Assembly: GCF_002159335.1 (NCBI RefSeq)
Contig: NZ_NFHP01000003.1
Location: 186,001-250,000 of the forward strand
Length of the DNA stretch: 64,000 nt
Reading direction: 5' to 3'
From: Collinsella sp. An7
GTDB taxonomy: Bacteria; Actinomycetota; Coriobacteriia; Coriobacteriales; Coriobacteriaceae
The notes under the pieces were generated by a model that searched no databases, was not told the origin of the DNA, and was given only the letters and a program-made list of their open reading frames with translations. Positions 1 to 10,032 of this stretch are shown piece after piece (positions within the stretch are counted from its first letter, which is position 1; every line of letters starts with the position of its first letter). A program made the translations under genes and the position numbers.

Positions 1-243
1 GCGGACAAGCGCAGGGAGCCGCTCACCCAAAACCGTTGGCGTGCCACCCCCGATATAGACCGTTCGGACGTCTGCGAGAGCCCCGCACTCACCGAACGCG
101 TTGATACGACGCTCGAGCTGCGCCACGTAAGTCGCAGCCGCCTCATCGAGCGCGCGTCCGCACAACCCGCGTGAGTCGAAGTCGCAGTAGGCGCACTTGG
201 CATGGCAGAAGGGTATGTGCAGATACAGGGCTCCTACAGACAC
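1..243 (-). CDS. hemW: HemW-like radical SAM protein, N-terminal part (cut by window edge)
   Basis: Only the first 81 codons are present; the rest lies beyond the left edge. Residues 13-20 (CHAKCAYC) form the CxxxCxxC motif that binds the radical-SAM 4Fe-4S cluster, preceded by the typical ALYLHIPF lead-in, and GGGTPT follows at about 65-70. HemW is a haem chaperone related to the oxygen-independent coproporphyrinogen oxidase HemN; the absence of an N-terminal extension before the cysteines favours HemW, but the missing C-terminus would decide. Translation starts at GTG 243 behind GGAGGAG. It follows lepA and dus in the same direction, and hemW next to lepA is a common arrangement in Gram-positive bacteria. 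Confidence 0.88.
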   Translation of the reverse strand, partial: MSVGALYLHIPFCHAKCAYCDFDSRGLCGRALDEAAATYVAQLERRINAFGECGALADVRTVYIGGGTPTVLGERLPALVR

Positions 244-326
244 GAACGCTCCTCCCCACTCTCAACCGCGCGCTTCGTTGTGTACCTCTCAGCAGATCCG
301 CCCAAGAAACGTCGTCCGCTCATGTG

Positions 327-380
327 TTGTGCAAAATGTAGCCATTGTGCAAAATGCAGCCAGATTCTGCGCAAAACGTG
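327..380. repeat. Tandem 18-bp repeat plus partial third copy between dus and hemW
   Basis: Two adjacent 18-bp units at 327-344 and 345-362 differ at one base; both contain TTGTGCAAAATG. A degenerate third unit (TCTGCGCAAAACG) begins at 367. The array lies in the 202-bp gap between the end of dus and the start of hemW, and nothing else in the gap looks like a gene. Tandem identical units upstream of a start codon suggest a cluster of protein-binding sites, but no regulator is identified. Confidence 0.6.
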
Positions 381-445
381 AGTGAACCCCATTCCCAGGA
401 ACGACAACAGCCGGTCGAGCCGATTGCCGCCCCTGCACTACGCCT

Positions 446-1450
446 CTACACCCCGGTAAGTACGTCCTCGTGTGCGCGCAGGTCGGCCTCGATTTCGTCC
501 ACCAGCTCCATAAACTCCTCGTAGGTGGTGCACTGCACCACCCGCCCGCGCCAGCTCGCGGCATGGGGCATGCCCTTCAGGTACCACGTCGCAAAGGTGC
601 GCGCCCGCGCCATAAAGGGCAGGTAGCGGTGGACGAGCCCGAGGTGCTCGCGCAGGGCGTCAAGCCGCTCAAAGAGGTCGTGCACCGGCGGCTCGACACC
701 CTCGAGCGCAAGCGCCCGCGCGTCGTCAAAGATCCAGGGATTTCCGTAGGTGCCGCGGGCGATAAACACCGCTGTGGCTGCTGTCTCGCGCAGCATACGA
801 GCCGCCGCCTCGGCCGAAAACACATCGCCCGAGCCCACCACGGGCACGTCCACCGCGCGCGCCACCTCGTCGATAACCGACCAGTCGGCCTCACCCGTAT
901 AGAGCTGCTTAGCCGTGCGCCCATGCACCGCTACCGCAGCCACGCCCGCGTCCTCAAGCCGACGCGCAAGCTCGGGAGCGGTGCGCTCACCGGTGGCAAA
1001 CGAAGCGCGCATCTTGACCGTTACGGGAACGTGGGCCTCGCGCACGCAGGCGCGTACGATCTCCTCCGCAAGCTCCGGCGTCTCCATGAGGGCGCAGCCC
1101 TCGCCCTTGGTGATGACCTTGCGCGCAGGGCAGGCCATGTTGATGTCGATGAGCGTGAGCTTCTCCCCCACCCGCTCCTCAACGGCGGCAACGGCGCCCG
1201 AGAACTGCTCGGGCTTGGAGCCAAAGAGCTGGACGCAAATCTGCGGTTCCTCGTCCTCGGGCAGCACGAGGCGCCAGGTCTTGTTGCTTGCGTAGGCAAG
1301 ACCGGCCACGCTCACCATCTCGGAATATGCATGCCGGGCTCCCCGTCTGCGGCACATGATGCGATACGCCGCATCGGTAACGCCCGCCATCGGCGCAAGC
1401 AAAAACGGCTGCTCGGCATAGGCGACACGCAGATCGTCCGAAAACGACAT
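446..1450 (-). CDS. dus: tRNA-dihydrouridine synthase, DusB-like
   Basis: The 334-residue product is a flavin-dependent enzyme that reduces uridine to dihydrouridine in tRNA D-loops. It opens with the FMN-barrel motif LAPMAGVTD (about residues 18-26), has the catalytic cysteine in NMACPARKV (about 104-112), the HGRTAKQLYTG motif and a C-terminal FMN-phosphate site IARGTYGNPW. Length and order fit the COG0042/DusB family. The ATG at 1450 is preceded by AAGGGA at good spacing. It lies 64 bp downstream of lepA and is probably co-transcribed with it. Substrate position (U16, U17 or U20) cannot be read from the sequence. Confidence 0.93.
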   Translation of the reverse strand: MSFSDDLRVAYAEQPFLLAPMAGVTDAAYRIMCRRRGARHAYSEMVSVAGLAYASNKTWRLVLPEDEEPQICVQLFGSKPEQFSGAVAAVEERVGEKLTLIDINMACPARKVITKGEGCALMETPELAEEIVRACVREAHVPVTVKMRASFATGERTAPELARRLEDAGVAAVAVHGRTAKQLYTGEADWSVIDEVARAVDVPVVGSGDVFSAEAAARMLRETAATAVFIARGTYGNPWIFDDARALALEGVEPPVHDLFERLDALREHLGLVHRYLPFMARARTFATWYLKGMPHAASWRGRVVQCTTYEEFMELVDEIEADLRAHEDVLTGV

Positions 1451-1514
1451 CGGATTCCCTTCATATCAAACCGGGGCAAGGTGGCCTGTCAGGCCCTTGT
1501 CCCTAAACACGTCA

Positions 1515-3332
<1,818 letters not shown>

Positions 3333-3340
3333 TCTATATG

Positions 3341-3367
3341 AAAAGGGCCCGTCGCAAAACGGGCCCT
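3341..3367 (-). terminator. Intrinsic terminator of rpsT
   Basis: A perfect 9-bp stem (AGGGCCCGT at 3344-3352 with ACGGGCCCT at 3359-3367, 6-nt loop) is followed on the minus strand by TTTTCAT. It ends the rpsT message 23 bp past the stop codon and just before the lepA start. Confidence 0.85.
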
Positions 3368-3390
3368 CACAAAACGATGCAGATGCTCGA

Positions 3391-3654
3391 CTACTTGATG
3401 GAGTTAACGAGGTTCTGCACGCCGGACTTACGGTTGGAAGCCTGGTTCTTGTGAATGATGCCCTTGGACGCAGCCTGATCGAGACGCTTGTAGGCGCGGT
3501 TGGCAGCGGTCTGGGCAGCCTCGACGTCGCCCTCGGCAACGGCGGCCTGCACGTGCTTGACGAGCGTCTTGAGCTCGGAGCGGACCGCGCGGTTGCGGAC
3601 GCGGGCCTTCTCAGCGGTACGGATACGCTTCTTCTGAGACTTGATGTTTGCCAC
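3391..3654 (-). CDS. rpsT: 30S ribosomal protein S20
   Basis: The 87-residue product starts [18 protein letters not shown] and matches S20 over its whole length: short, helical, rich in Lys/Arg/Ala, with the conserved [11 protein letters not shown] and [19 protein letters not shown] segments. S20 binds 16S rRNA helices near the 5' domain and is a primary assembly protein. The start codon is GTG (3654), behind AAAGGAACC; weak start codons on rpsT are linked to autogenous control in enteric bacteria, though that is not shown here. It has its own terminator just upstream of lepA. holA lies upstream in the same direction across a 690-bp repeat-filled gap. Confidence 0.97.
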   Translation of the reverse strand: MANIKSQKKRIRTAEKARVRNRAVRSELKTLVKHVQAAVAEGDVEAAQTAANRAYKRLDQAASKGIIHKNQASNRKSGVQNLVNSIK

Positions 3655-3811
3655 TTTGTTTGGTTCCTTTCGATCTTCCGATCAGCTCGTTATCCGGGCC
3701 TCTGAGACACGGTGAGGTCACACAAGGAGGGAGTTTAGCACAAGCACTGCATGTTCGGAAGTGCAGAAGCTATGGAAATGCAGGTCGGAGGCTACTGGGT
3801 CGACCGCCCGT

Positions 3812-3905
3812 CCCGCGCCCCGTCCTCGCATGGGCTCATGCGGGTCTGGGTTGCGCCTTCGACGCAAGCCCTCACGAAATCGCCCTCGCGAGGGCGGGGC
3901 GCGGG
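3812..3905. repeat. Palindromic intergenic element, copy A
   Basis: Outer arms at 3812-3829 and 3888-3905 pair with one mismatch in 18 (GC-rich, CCCGCGCCCC type); a second imperfect stem (GGGTTGCG with CGCAAGCCC) sits inside. The internal sequence, read on the minus strand, shares CGATTTCGTGAGG, CTTGCG, GGCGCAA and GACCCGCATGAG in order with copy B at 4232-4329. The two are therefore inverted copies of one repeat family. Confidence 0.75.
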
Positions 3906-3935
3906 GCGAGCTACGAAGCCGTCGGCGCAGCAATA

Positions 3936-4198
3936 AAAACTACGTTACGATCTGAGGCATATAGCTCAGCACATATACGGATATATGAATACGCTTTCTG
4001 ACTCTAATCTACATAGATGTCATACCGGGTCGTGAGTGTTCAAAATCTCGAGAAATCAATGATTCCTTGAAGCTCTTCGACGACAGCACATGGGAATGAC
4101 AGCCGTCGTTTTTCAAAAGCGCAGGATACGATTTATGCATCCAACGGTTTGCAATCGAAATCGTTGATTTCTCCCAATTTTGACCACGACGGCTCACG
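3936..4198. repeat. AT-rich island with imperfect terminal inverted repeats
   Basis: This 260-bp stretch is clearly AT-richer than its neighbours. The segments 4031-4064 and 4159-4198 are imperfect inverted repeats: CGTGAG, TCAAAAT and GAGAAATCAA recur in reverse complement. No convincing open reading frame or RNA gene is seen. It could be a small non-autonomous mobile element or decayed DNA lying between the two GC-rich palindromes of the same gap. Confidence 0.4.
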
Positions 4199-4231
4199 GT
4201 GCGACTGTACGCATGCCAAGTAGATGGCGGC

Positions 4232-4329
4232 GGGGCGGCGCGGGGCGATGCCGGGTCGATTTCGTGAGGCTTTGCGCCGGCGGCGCAAAGCCGACCCGCA
4301 TGAGGCCCGGCATCGCCCCGCGCCGCCCC
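4232..4329. repeat. Palindromic intergenic element, copy B
   Basis: Perfect 24-bp arms (4232-4255 and 4306-4329) enclose a second perfect 11-bp stem (GGCTTTGCGCC at 4268-4278 with GGCGCAAAGCC at 4282-4292). The element ends 17 bp from the holA stop codon. It is an inverted, better preserved relative of copy A. Confidence 0.85.
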
Positions 4330-4346
4330 ACCGAATCAAGTGGATC

Positions 4347-5309
4347 TCACCCGCGCGAGCAGATCTGGACGATCCACGTGGTAATGGCAACCTCGGAGTC
4401 GCGTGAGCCCTTGAGGGCCTGCTCGACCTCTACGGCCGCACGGAGTGCTCCCGTGAGCTCGTCCATGGTATAGCGGCGAGCCCACGTGAGGTGGTTGCGT
4501 ACCTGCCAGCCCTGGAGGCCGAGGGTGCTGGCAAGCTCACGACCCTGCCCACGTGCGTCCAACGCCTTTGCCGTGATGAGCTCGCGCAAACGGGTGCAAA
4601 GTAGCGAATAGAGCCTCATTTCGCTTTTGGGAGGCTGCAGCCGGTAGAGCTCAAGGGCACGGGTAACGTCTCGAGCGGCAACGGCGTTGAGGAAGTCCCA
4701 GGGTTTTACCTCGGCGGTTCGCACGACAAAACGTTCAACGTCTGCGCGCTCGATCTGGGGGGCATCAACCATCTCGGCGAGCTTTTTGAGCTCGTTATCG
4801 AGCATACGCGTTGCCTCGCCGGCACGCGCGATGAGTTCCTCGGCGGCATCGAGCGAGATGGTCTTGCCGTGATGGCGCGCCATGCCCTGCACGAGAATCG
4901 GGAGCTCGCGGCCCTTCTTGGCTCCGCAGTCGATGATCGCCTTCTTGTCGATCTTGGCGATGGCCTTGTAGAGCCTGGTGTTCTTGGCAAGCGTGCCGGC
5001 AGTGAGGAGGACCGTCGTCGTGGGTGACGGGTCGGCGAGGTAATCGGTCAGGGCCGTGCGGATGGGCTCGGCAAGGCGATCGCACCCGTTGAGGATCACG
5101 AGTCGAAAGTCTGCACCCATGGGATAGGTGTTAAGCGAAGAAAGCAGGTCGTCCACGTCTTGGTCGCGCGTCATGTCGCGTTCGTCGAGGTTGAAGTCTG
5201 CCATGCCGCTCGCCTCAAGACGGCGACGCAAACGCTCGACCGCTGTATCGCGTTTGACCTCATCGGGCCCAACGGCCAGATAGGCCGGCAACAGCTTGCT
5301 CTCGGCCAT
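4347..5309 (-). CDS. holA: DNA polymerase III delta subunit
   Basis: This clamp-loader subunit (320 residues) opens the beta sliding clamp. The order of segments fits HolA: an N-terminal AAA+-like domain (PAYLAVGPDEVKRDTAVERL; later FRLVILNGCDRL and TTTVLLTAG), no functional P-loop as expected for delta, and a C-terminal collar domain with LYSLLCTRLRELI and GLQGWQVRNHLTWARR. ATG 5309 has AAGGGA upstream. It follows comEC in the same direction with a 57-bp gap, the usual comEA-comEC-holA order of Gram-positive bacteria. Confidence 0.94.
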   Translation of the reverse strand: MAESKLLPAYLAVGPDEVKRDTAVERLRRRLEASGMADFNLDERDMTRDQDVDDLLSSLNTYPMGADFRLVILNGCDRLAEPIRTALTDYLADPSPTTTVLLTAGTLAKNTRLYKAIAKIDKKAIIDCGAKKGRELPILVQGMARHHGKTISLDAAEELIARAGEATRMLDNELKKLAEMVDAPQIERADVERFVVRTAEVKPWDFLNAVAARDVTRALELYRLQPPKSEMRLYSLLCTRLRELITAKALDARGQGRELASTLGLQGWQVRNHLTWARRYTMDELTGALRAAVEVEQALKGSRDSEVAITTWIVQICSRG

Positions 5310-5366
5310 GGGTTTCCCTTCTCATCGCATGTATCGGACCCCATTCTACCCGCTTACGAGGACTCG

Positions 5367-7688
5367 TCACGCCGCGCGCTGTCGCTGCGTGCGTACGCGA
5401 ACACCCTCTGCATCCGGCTCTAGGGAAATGTCACCCACATCTATCGTGCAGAGAAAAGCGCTCCCCACGCTTTGGACTGCTTCAACCGCCTCGTCGCTCG
5501 GATGCCCGTAGGCGTTTCCCTCTCCAGCGCTCGCTATGCAAAGCTCAGGGTCAAGCGTCTTGAGCATCGAGGCGTCAGTCGAAGCGGCAGAGCCGTGATG
5601 GCCGAGCTTGAGTACGTCGATATCGCCAACACTGGCGGCATAGCGATCCGCTTGATCGGCCTCGCTATCACCGGTCAGAAGAGCATGAAGGGAAGTCCTA
5701 TCCACCCGATACGTAAGGTCGAGCACCAGCGAATCGGCGTTCTCGGTCCCCTCCACCTCATCCATGGGCCAGACCATCTCAGCGGCAAATGAGCCGATCC
5801 GCAGCGTATCCCCAACACTGACCTCAGATATCGGTGGCGGGTTTAGCTCGGCGAGCTCCCCTGGCATCGCATCGGAGGCGCCCTCGGCAACGATTAGGCG
5901 ACCGACGGGATACGCACTGAGTATGGCGGGGAGTCCGCCCCAATGGTCGCGATCCCAATGAGTAATGAGCACCGCGTCGAGGCGGAGCACCTCATTGCGT
6001 GCAAGGGCCGCAACCACAGCGTCATCTACCCCTGCATCCACCAGAAGCGTAGACGCGCCGTCGCGTACAAGGATAGCATCCGCCTGACCAACATCCAGCA
6101 CCGTGAGCGAGGGAGGGGCAAACCACCCAATGCGGATAACATGCACCGCGAGCGCTATCGCACACGCAGAGCTTACCAAGGCGACAGTCCGCATTGAGGG
6201 CAGCTTCCAGCAAACGTAGACGGCAACCGCGAGCACATAGGGTAACCACACCGCATGGCCGAGCGAGTCGGGATCAACCGAGATCGCGGCATAAGGAACC
6301 GCTGCGCAAGCCTCTGCAACAAAGATACTGAGTTGAGCCAGACCAAGCGGTACGGCAAGAAGCGCCCCCACCGCGGGAACCAAGGTAACAATTGGTACTA
6401 CGATTAACCCGCAGATCAAGAGCCCCGTCATGAGGGGACCGAGGATAAGGTTGGCGATGGGGGCGATGAGCGATAGCTCGCCAAAGACCGGCACGGTGAT
6501 GGGGACGGTCGCCAGCTGTGCCACCAGTGTGATCGCAAGCGCCGATGCCACGTTGACCGGCAGATGAGTTTGCCCCATAAACGCCTCGGCATACCCACCA
6601 AAGAGATGTATGAAGAGAACGCTTACGGCAGATAGCTGGAATCCAAGGTCGTACACCACACCGGGCTGATGCAGTACAAGAACGATCACAGCGAGTGCAA
6701 GCCCCGAAAGGCCATGGCCCCGCCGCCCACCCAGACGGGTCAGAAGACTAGCAGCAACCATAACAAGAGATCGGACTGCGCTCGGAGCGCCTCCGGTAAA
6801 GACCACATAGCAGCTCATGAGGGCAAGCAGCACGACCGTGCGCGCAGCCGGTCGGACGCGCGTGAGCGAGGCAAGCTGGACCACGAGAGCCGACACGAGC
6901 GCCAGATGTCCGCCCGAAACTGCCACGAGATGCGAGGTCCCCGTCTGGGCAAAAGCTTCGTTTGCCCGTGCTTGCGAGAGCTCGGTCGTCCTTCCGCACA
7001 CGATGCCGGCCAGAAGTGCACGGGACTCGCTTTCTGTGGGCGCGATAGTTCTCAACATCGCCTGCCGCACGCTCCAGATAGCCGATGGGGCAGCCTCGGC
7101 TCGACTACGAACGCGAACTACATCCACCTCGGCAAGCTGCCCCGCCATATAGGAGCTGCGATCCCACGGGTCGTTGGTAAAGGACCGGAGGCGCCCCACG
7201 ACATTGAGCACCACGCTCTCTTCAAAGGCCTCATCAGCCGATAGCGAGACCTCCCCCAGGGCCTCCCCATCACACGCCGCCGTAGCATTCATACATGCTC
7301 CGTACGATGAGAGCGACGGGTCTCCCGACACCGTAAAGGTGGGTCGGGAGACCGGCTGTGCCACAAGCTTCTCAGTCTGCCCCGCTCTCACCAGTAGACT
7401 TGCTCCCACGGCAAGCATTCCCAAGGCAAGCCCGGCAAGTCCCCAACGGGCATAGCGTCGAACACGAGCAAAACAACCGGAAAGCAGGCTAAATAAGAGT
7501 AATGCTGCGCTAAGCAGAATCAAGACCACGAGCGGCCCAGGTGCGTCCTCACGGTTCACAGCGCTTCGCCAACCCGCTTCCATGCCGAGCGCGGCCGCCA
7601 TAAGGACTCCGATAGCGGCTGCCCCTAGCGGTGGAAGGTACGGCCTTGGTGGCAGCACCATGGACTCGGCTGGCAACGGGCGGCTCAT
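5367..7688 (-). CDS. comEC: ComEC/Rec2 DNA-uptake channel
   Basis: The 773-residue membrane protein would carry incoming single-stranded DNA across the cytoplasmic membrane. It has N-terminal hydrophobic segments, an extracytoplasmic OB-fold-like part (residues about 110-200), a competence domain with the motif VAVSGGHLAL and many membrane helices, and a C-terminal metallo-beta-lactamase-like domain (LDVGQADAILV, THWDRDHWGG, LKLGHHGS). The HxDxDH form of the metal motif is usual for ComEC. Its start overlaps the comEA stop by 4 bp (ATGA), so the two are translationally coupled. No other transformation genes are in the window, so competence cannot be claimed. Confidence 0.95.
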   Translation of the reverse strand: MSRPLPAESMVLPPRPYLPPLGAAAIGVLMAAALGMEAGWRSAVNREDAPGPLVVLILLSAALLLFSLLSGCFARVRRYARWGLAGLALGMLAVGASLLVRAGQTEKLVAQPVSRPTFTVSGDPSLSSYGACMNATAACDGEALGEVSLSADEAFEESVVLNVVGRLRSFTNDPWDRSSYMAGQLAEVDVVRVRSRAEAAPSAIWSVRQAMLRTIAPTESESRALLAGIVCGRTTELSQARANEAFAQTGTSHLVAVSGGHLALVSALVVQLASLTRVRPAARTVVLLALMSCYVVFTGGAPSAVRSLVMVAASLLTRLGGRRGHGLSGLALAVIVLVLHQPGVVYDLGFQLSAVSVLFIHLFGGYAEAFMGQTHLPVNVASALAITLVAQLATVPITVPVFGELSLIAPIANLILGPLMTGLLICGLIVVPIVTLVPAVGALLAVPLGLAQLSIFVAEACAAVPYAAISVDPDSLGHAVWLPYVLAVAVYVCWKLPSMRTVALVSSACAIALAVHVIRIGWFAPPSLTVLDVGQADAILVRDGASTLLVDAGVDDAVVAALARNEVLRLDAVLITHWDRDHWGGLPAILSAYPVGRLIVAEGASDAMPGELAELNPPPISEVSVGDTLRIGSFAAEMVWPMDEVEGTENADSLVLDLTYRVDRTSLHALLTGDSEADQADRYAASVGDIDVLKLGHHGSAASTDASMLKTLDPELCIASAGEGNAYGHPSDEAVEAVQSVGSAFLCTIDVGDISLEPDAEGVRVRTQRQRAA

Positions 7689-8422
7689 ACGCAGATCAAC
7701 CCCGCAAGCTTCTCGTACTTCTTCTCGCCGATTCCACTAACTCGCATCAGGTCGTCCGGTGATGAGAACGGTCCGTTGGTCTCTCGGTCCTCCACGATGG
7801 CCGCAGCGGTTGCAGGTCCGACGCCCGGGAGCGTATCGAGCTCGGCCTCAGTTGCACGGTTGATGTTAATGAGGGCAGATGGTGCGGCGCCAGATTCTGA
7901 AGCTGCAAAACCCCCTATGCCTGCTGCGACTCCTCCGCTTGCATCTTCTCCCACACGCGGGATATAGATCTTCTCTCCGTCCGAGACGAGGGCCGCACGG
8001 TTGATGGACGAGAGTTCCGCATCATCGGTGGTGCCACCCGCGGCCGCCAGTGCATCTGCTACCCGAGCCCCCTCTGGAAGCTCAACCACCTGGGGCGCAG
8101 CGACGGCTCCATCCACATCCACCACAACGTGAGCGGGCGTCTTCGCCTCTCCGTGCGTCGTGTCATCGCCTTCTGAATCGCCTTCCGTTGACGTATTGGC
8201 ATCATCCGCAGCAGAGGACCCATCAGCGTCTTCGCGCGCAACGCCCTCATCGTTGCGTTCTATAAGCACCCCGTTAGAAGCCTGCATCCCCAGCACTGCC
8301 GCCCCCACAACCACGCCCGCGCCAGCCACAAAGAAGCAGACCATGATCGCGATAAGCCACGGTCGGCCCTTCACGGCTCGCACGACCCGATCTGACCACC
8401 CACCAGATTGAAGCTGTGCCAT
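7685..8422 (-). CDS. comEA: ComEA-like DNA receptor
   Basis: The 245-residue product has one N-terminal membrane segment (WLIAIMVCFFVAGAGVVVGA), an acidic Ser/Asp/Glu/Thr-rich linker, a SLBB-type domain (VVDVDGAVAAPQVVELPEG onward) and a C-terminal tandem helix-hairpin-helix (INRATEAELDTLPGVGPATA; later LMRVSGIGEKKYEKL) that binds double-stranded DNA. This is the standard ComEA architecture. I prefer ATG 8422 (MAQLQSG) because GAGGGG sits 8 nt upstream; ATG 8428 is nearly as good. It is coupled to comEC. Confidence 0.93.
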   Translation of the reverse strand: MAQLQSGGWSDRVVRAVKGRPWLIAIMVCFFVAGAGVVVGAAVLGMQASNGVLIERNDEGVAREDADGSSAADDANTSTEGDSEGDDTTHGEAKTPAHVVVDVDGAVAAPQVVELPEGARVADALAAAGGTTDDAELSSINRAALVSDGEKIYIPRVGEDASGGVAAGIGGFAASESGAAPSALININRATEAELDTLPGVGPATAAAIVEDRETNGPFSSPDDLMRVSGIGEKKYEKLAGLICV

Positions 8423-8508
8423 CGGCATCACCCCTCTCGACCCGATGGTCACACGGGCAGGGCAGGAGCAATGCGACTATGTCAGAAACCTGGTCACGGT
8501 CTTACCAA

Positions 8509-8528
8509 TTTCTAACCGTTTTCTAACC
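8509..8528. promoter_or_regulatory. Paired 9-bp direct repeat upstream of comEA
   Basis: TTTCTAACC occurs at 8509-8517 and again at 8520-8528, spaced 11 bp, about 90 bp before the comEA start. Repeats spaced by one helical turn in front of a competence operon could be a regulator-binding site. No clear -10/-35 pair is visible around it, so this is a weak call. The rest of the gap 8529-8690 shows nothing recognisable. Confidence 0.35.
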
Positions 8529-8692
8529 AGTAGGGCATAATACGGCCATCAACCAGGGAGTTTGACAAGAGACGGTTACGTTGTTCTCAGTGCGGGAGAT
8601 TTTGAAGAAGGAATGGAGGTCCGACGCGGGACAAGCCGAGCGCAGGCGTGCGGACCAGCAGCCTGTTGCATGCCGGCATAGTTTTATCCACG

Positions 8693-8735
8693 AAAAACTG
8701 CGGTCCGATTCCTTCTACGAGAAAGAATCGGACCG
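8693..8735 (-). terminator. Intrinsic terminator after thiI
   Basis: A 14-bp stem with one mismatch (8701-8714 with 8722-8735, 7-nt loop CTACGAG) is followed on the minus strand by CAGTTTTT. A second perfect 8-bp hairpin at 8757-8777 (ATTCCTTC/GAAGGAAT) lies between it and the thiI stop. Together they end the mihF-gmk-rpoZ-thiI message. Confidence 0.75.
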
Positions 8736-8796
8736 ATTTGGCAACGATATTGACGGATTCCTTCTCATAGAAGGAATGTGACAGAAGCCGGCGCCC

Positions 8797-10029
8797 CTAT
8801 TGCTCCCGCGGGGCCAGCTCGGCGTGGCGCTCACGCAGCCGGCGCGGCGGCCGGTACGAACCACTCTCAAAGTCGACGTACTCCACCGCATCCACCAAGC
8901 GCTCAATCATGGCCTCGTGGTCAAAGAGCTCCCAGGCCTCGTGCACCTGGTCGAGCTTGGCGTGCGTCTCGGGTGAGCGCGGCATAAAGAGCGTGCAGCA
9001 ATCCGGGGCCGTCTCGCATGAGATATCGTAGGTGCCGATCTTTTCGGCACGCTCGATGATCTCTTGCTTATCGGACCCGATGAGCGGCCGAAACACCGGC
9101 AGGGACACGACCTCGTTGACCGCCATGATGTTCTCGAGCGTCTGCGAGGCAACCTGTCCAAGCGACTCGCCCGTCACGATAGCCTTGGCACCCTCGATAC
9201 GGGCGATCCGCTCAGCCACCGCATACATCACACGGCGGTACATGATCACCCGCAGCGCGCTCGGACAGGCGAGGGAGATCTCGCGCTGGCAGTCGCCAAA
9301 GGGCACCACATAGAGGCGGCCGATCTGGATAGCCGGCGCAAGTGCCGCGATAATGTCCTGGCACAGGTACTCGCTCGTGTCGGCCGTCTGCGGCCTGCCC
9401 GAGAAGTGAACGGGCACGCACACCGCCCCGCGCCGCGCGAGCATCCAGGTGGCGACCGGCGAGTCGATGCCGGACGAGAGCAGCGTGACGACCTTGCCGG
9501 CGCTCCCCACGGGGAGCCCTCCCACACCGCGGACCGAGCGAGCGTACACGTAGACGCTCCCCTGTACCACGAGCACGTGCACGGTGACGTCTGGGTCGCG
9601 CATCTTGACCCGCTTTTGCGGAAACGCCTCGCAAAGGACCGACCCCACCTGCTGGTTGAGGTCCATCGAGGTCAGGGGGTAGTCGGTATTGGAGCGTTTG
9701 GCCGCCACCTTAAACGTGTCAAACTCCCCCGCCTCGCCAAGCGCGCGCACGGCAGCCCGACAGTACTCATCGGGCTCACGGTTAGTGTGGTAGGCAAGCG
9801 ACACGCGCGCCACACCGGGAACGCTGCGAATCACATCAAAGGCACGGTCGGCATCGCCGGGGGCCGAGAAGGTCATAAGGATATGGCCCGAGATACGGGT
9901 TACGCACGAGATGGAAAAGGCGGCACACGCCGCCTTAAGGGAATCCATGAGCATACGCTCGAAGTGAGCGCGGTTCTTACCCTTGAGCCCCACCTCGTGA
10001 TAATGGACCAGGCAGACTCGACTCGCCAT
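8797..10029 (-). CDS. thiI: tRNA 4-thiouridine synthetase ThiI
   Basis: The 410-residue product has an N-terminal ferredoxin-like/THUMP RNA-binding region (residues about 1-165) and a PP-loop adenylation domain with SSGIDSPVA at about 189-197, where most homologues read SGGIDSP. It activates U8 of tRNA for sulfur insertion and may supply sulfur for thiazole. No rhodanese domain follows, as in Bacillus-type ThiI, so a partner sulfurtransferase must carry the persulfide. Cysteines in SCETAPDCC lie near the C-terminus. The start lies 3 bp after the rpoZ stop, so it is the last gene of the mihF-gmk-rpoZ operon. Confidence 0.92.
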   Translation of the reverse strand: MASRVCLVHYHEVGLKGKNRAHFERMLMDSLKAACAAFSISCVTRISGHILMTFSAPGDADRAFDVIRSVPGVARVSLAYHTNREPDEYCRAAVRALGEAGEFDTFKVAAKRSNTDYPLTSMDLNQQVGSVLCEAFPQKRVKMRDPDVTVHVLVVQGSVYVYARSVRGVGGLPVGSAGKVVTLLSSGIDSPVATWMLARRGAVCVPVHFSGRPQTADTSEYLCQDIIAALAPAIQIGRLYVVPFGDCQREISLACPSALRVIMYRRVMYAVAERIARIEGAKAIVTGESLGQVASQTLENIMAVNEVVSLPVFRPLIGSDKQEIIERAEKIGTYDISCETAPDCCTLFMPRSPETHAKLDQVHEAWELFDHEAMIERLVDAVEYVDFESGSYRPPRRLRERHAELAPREQ

Positions 10030-10032
10030 AGG

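Noticed and set aside
3718-3955. Short frames across the first palindromic repeat
   Set aside because: They simply translate the GC-rich repeat arms; similar frames arise from copy B at 4224-4406.
5367-7688. HxDxDH in the ComEC metallo-beta-lactamase domain seen as a damaged HxHxDH site
   Set aside because: The Asp form is normal for ComEC proteins, so it is not evidence of decay.
8581-8781. A 66-codon plus-strand frame in the thiI-comEA gap
   Set aside because: Its second half is made of the two terminator hairpins after thiI, and there is no promoter or conserved motif.
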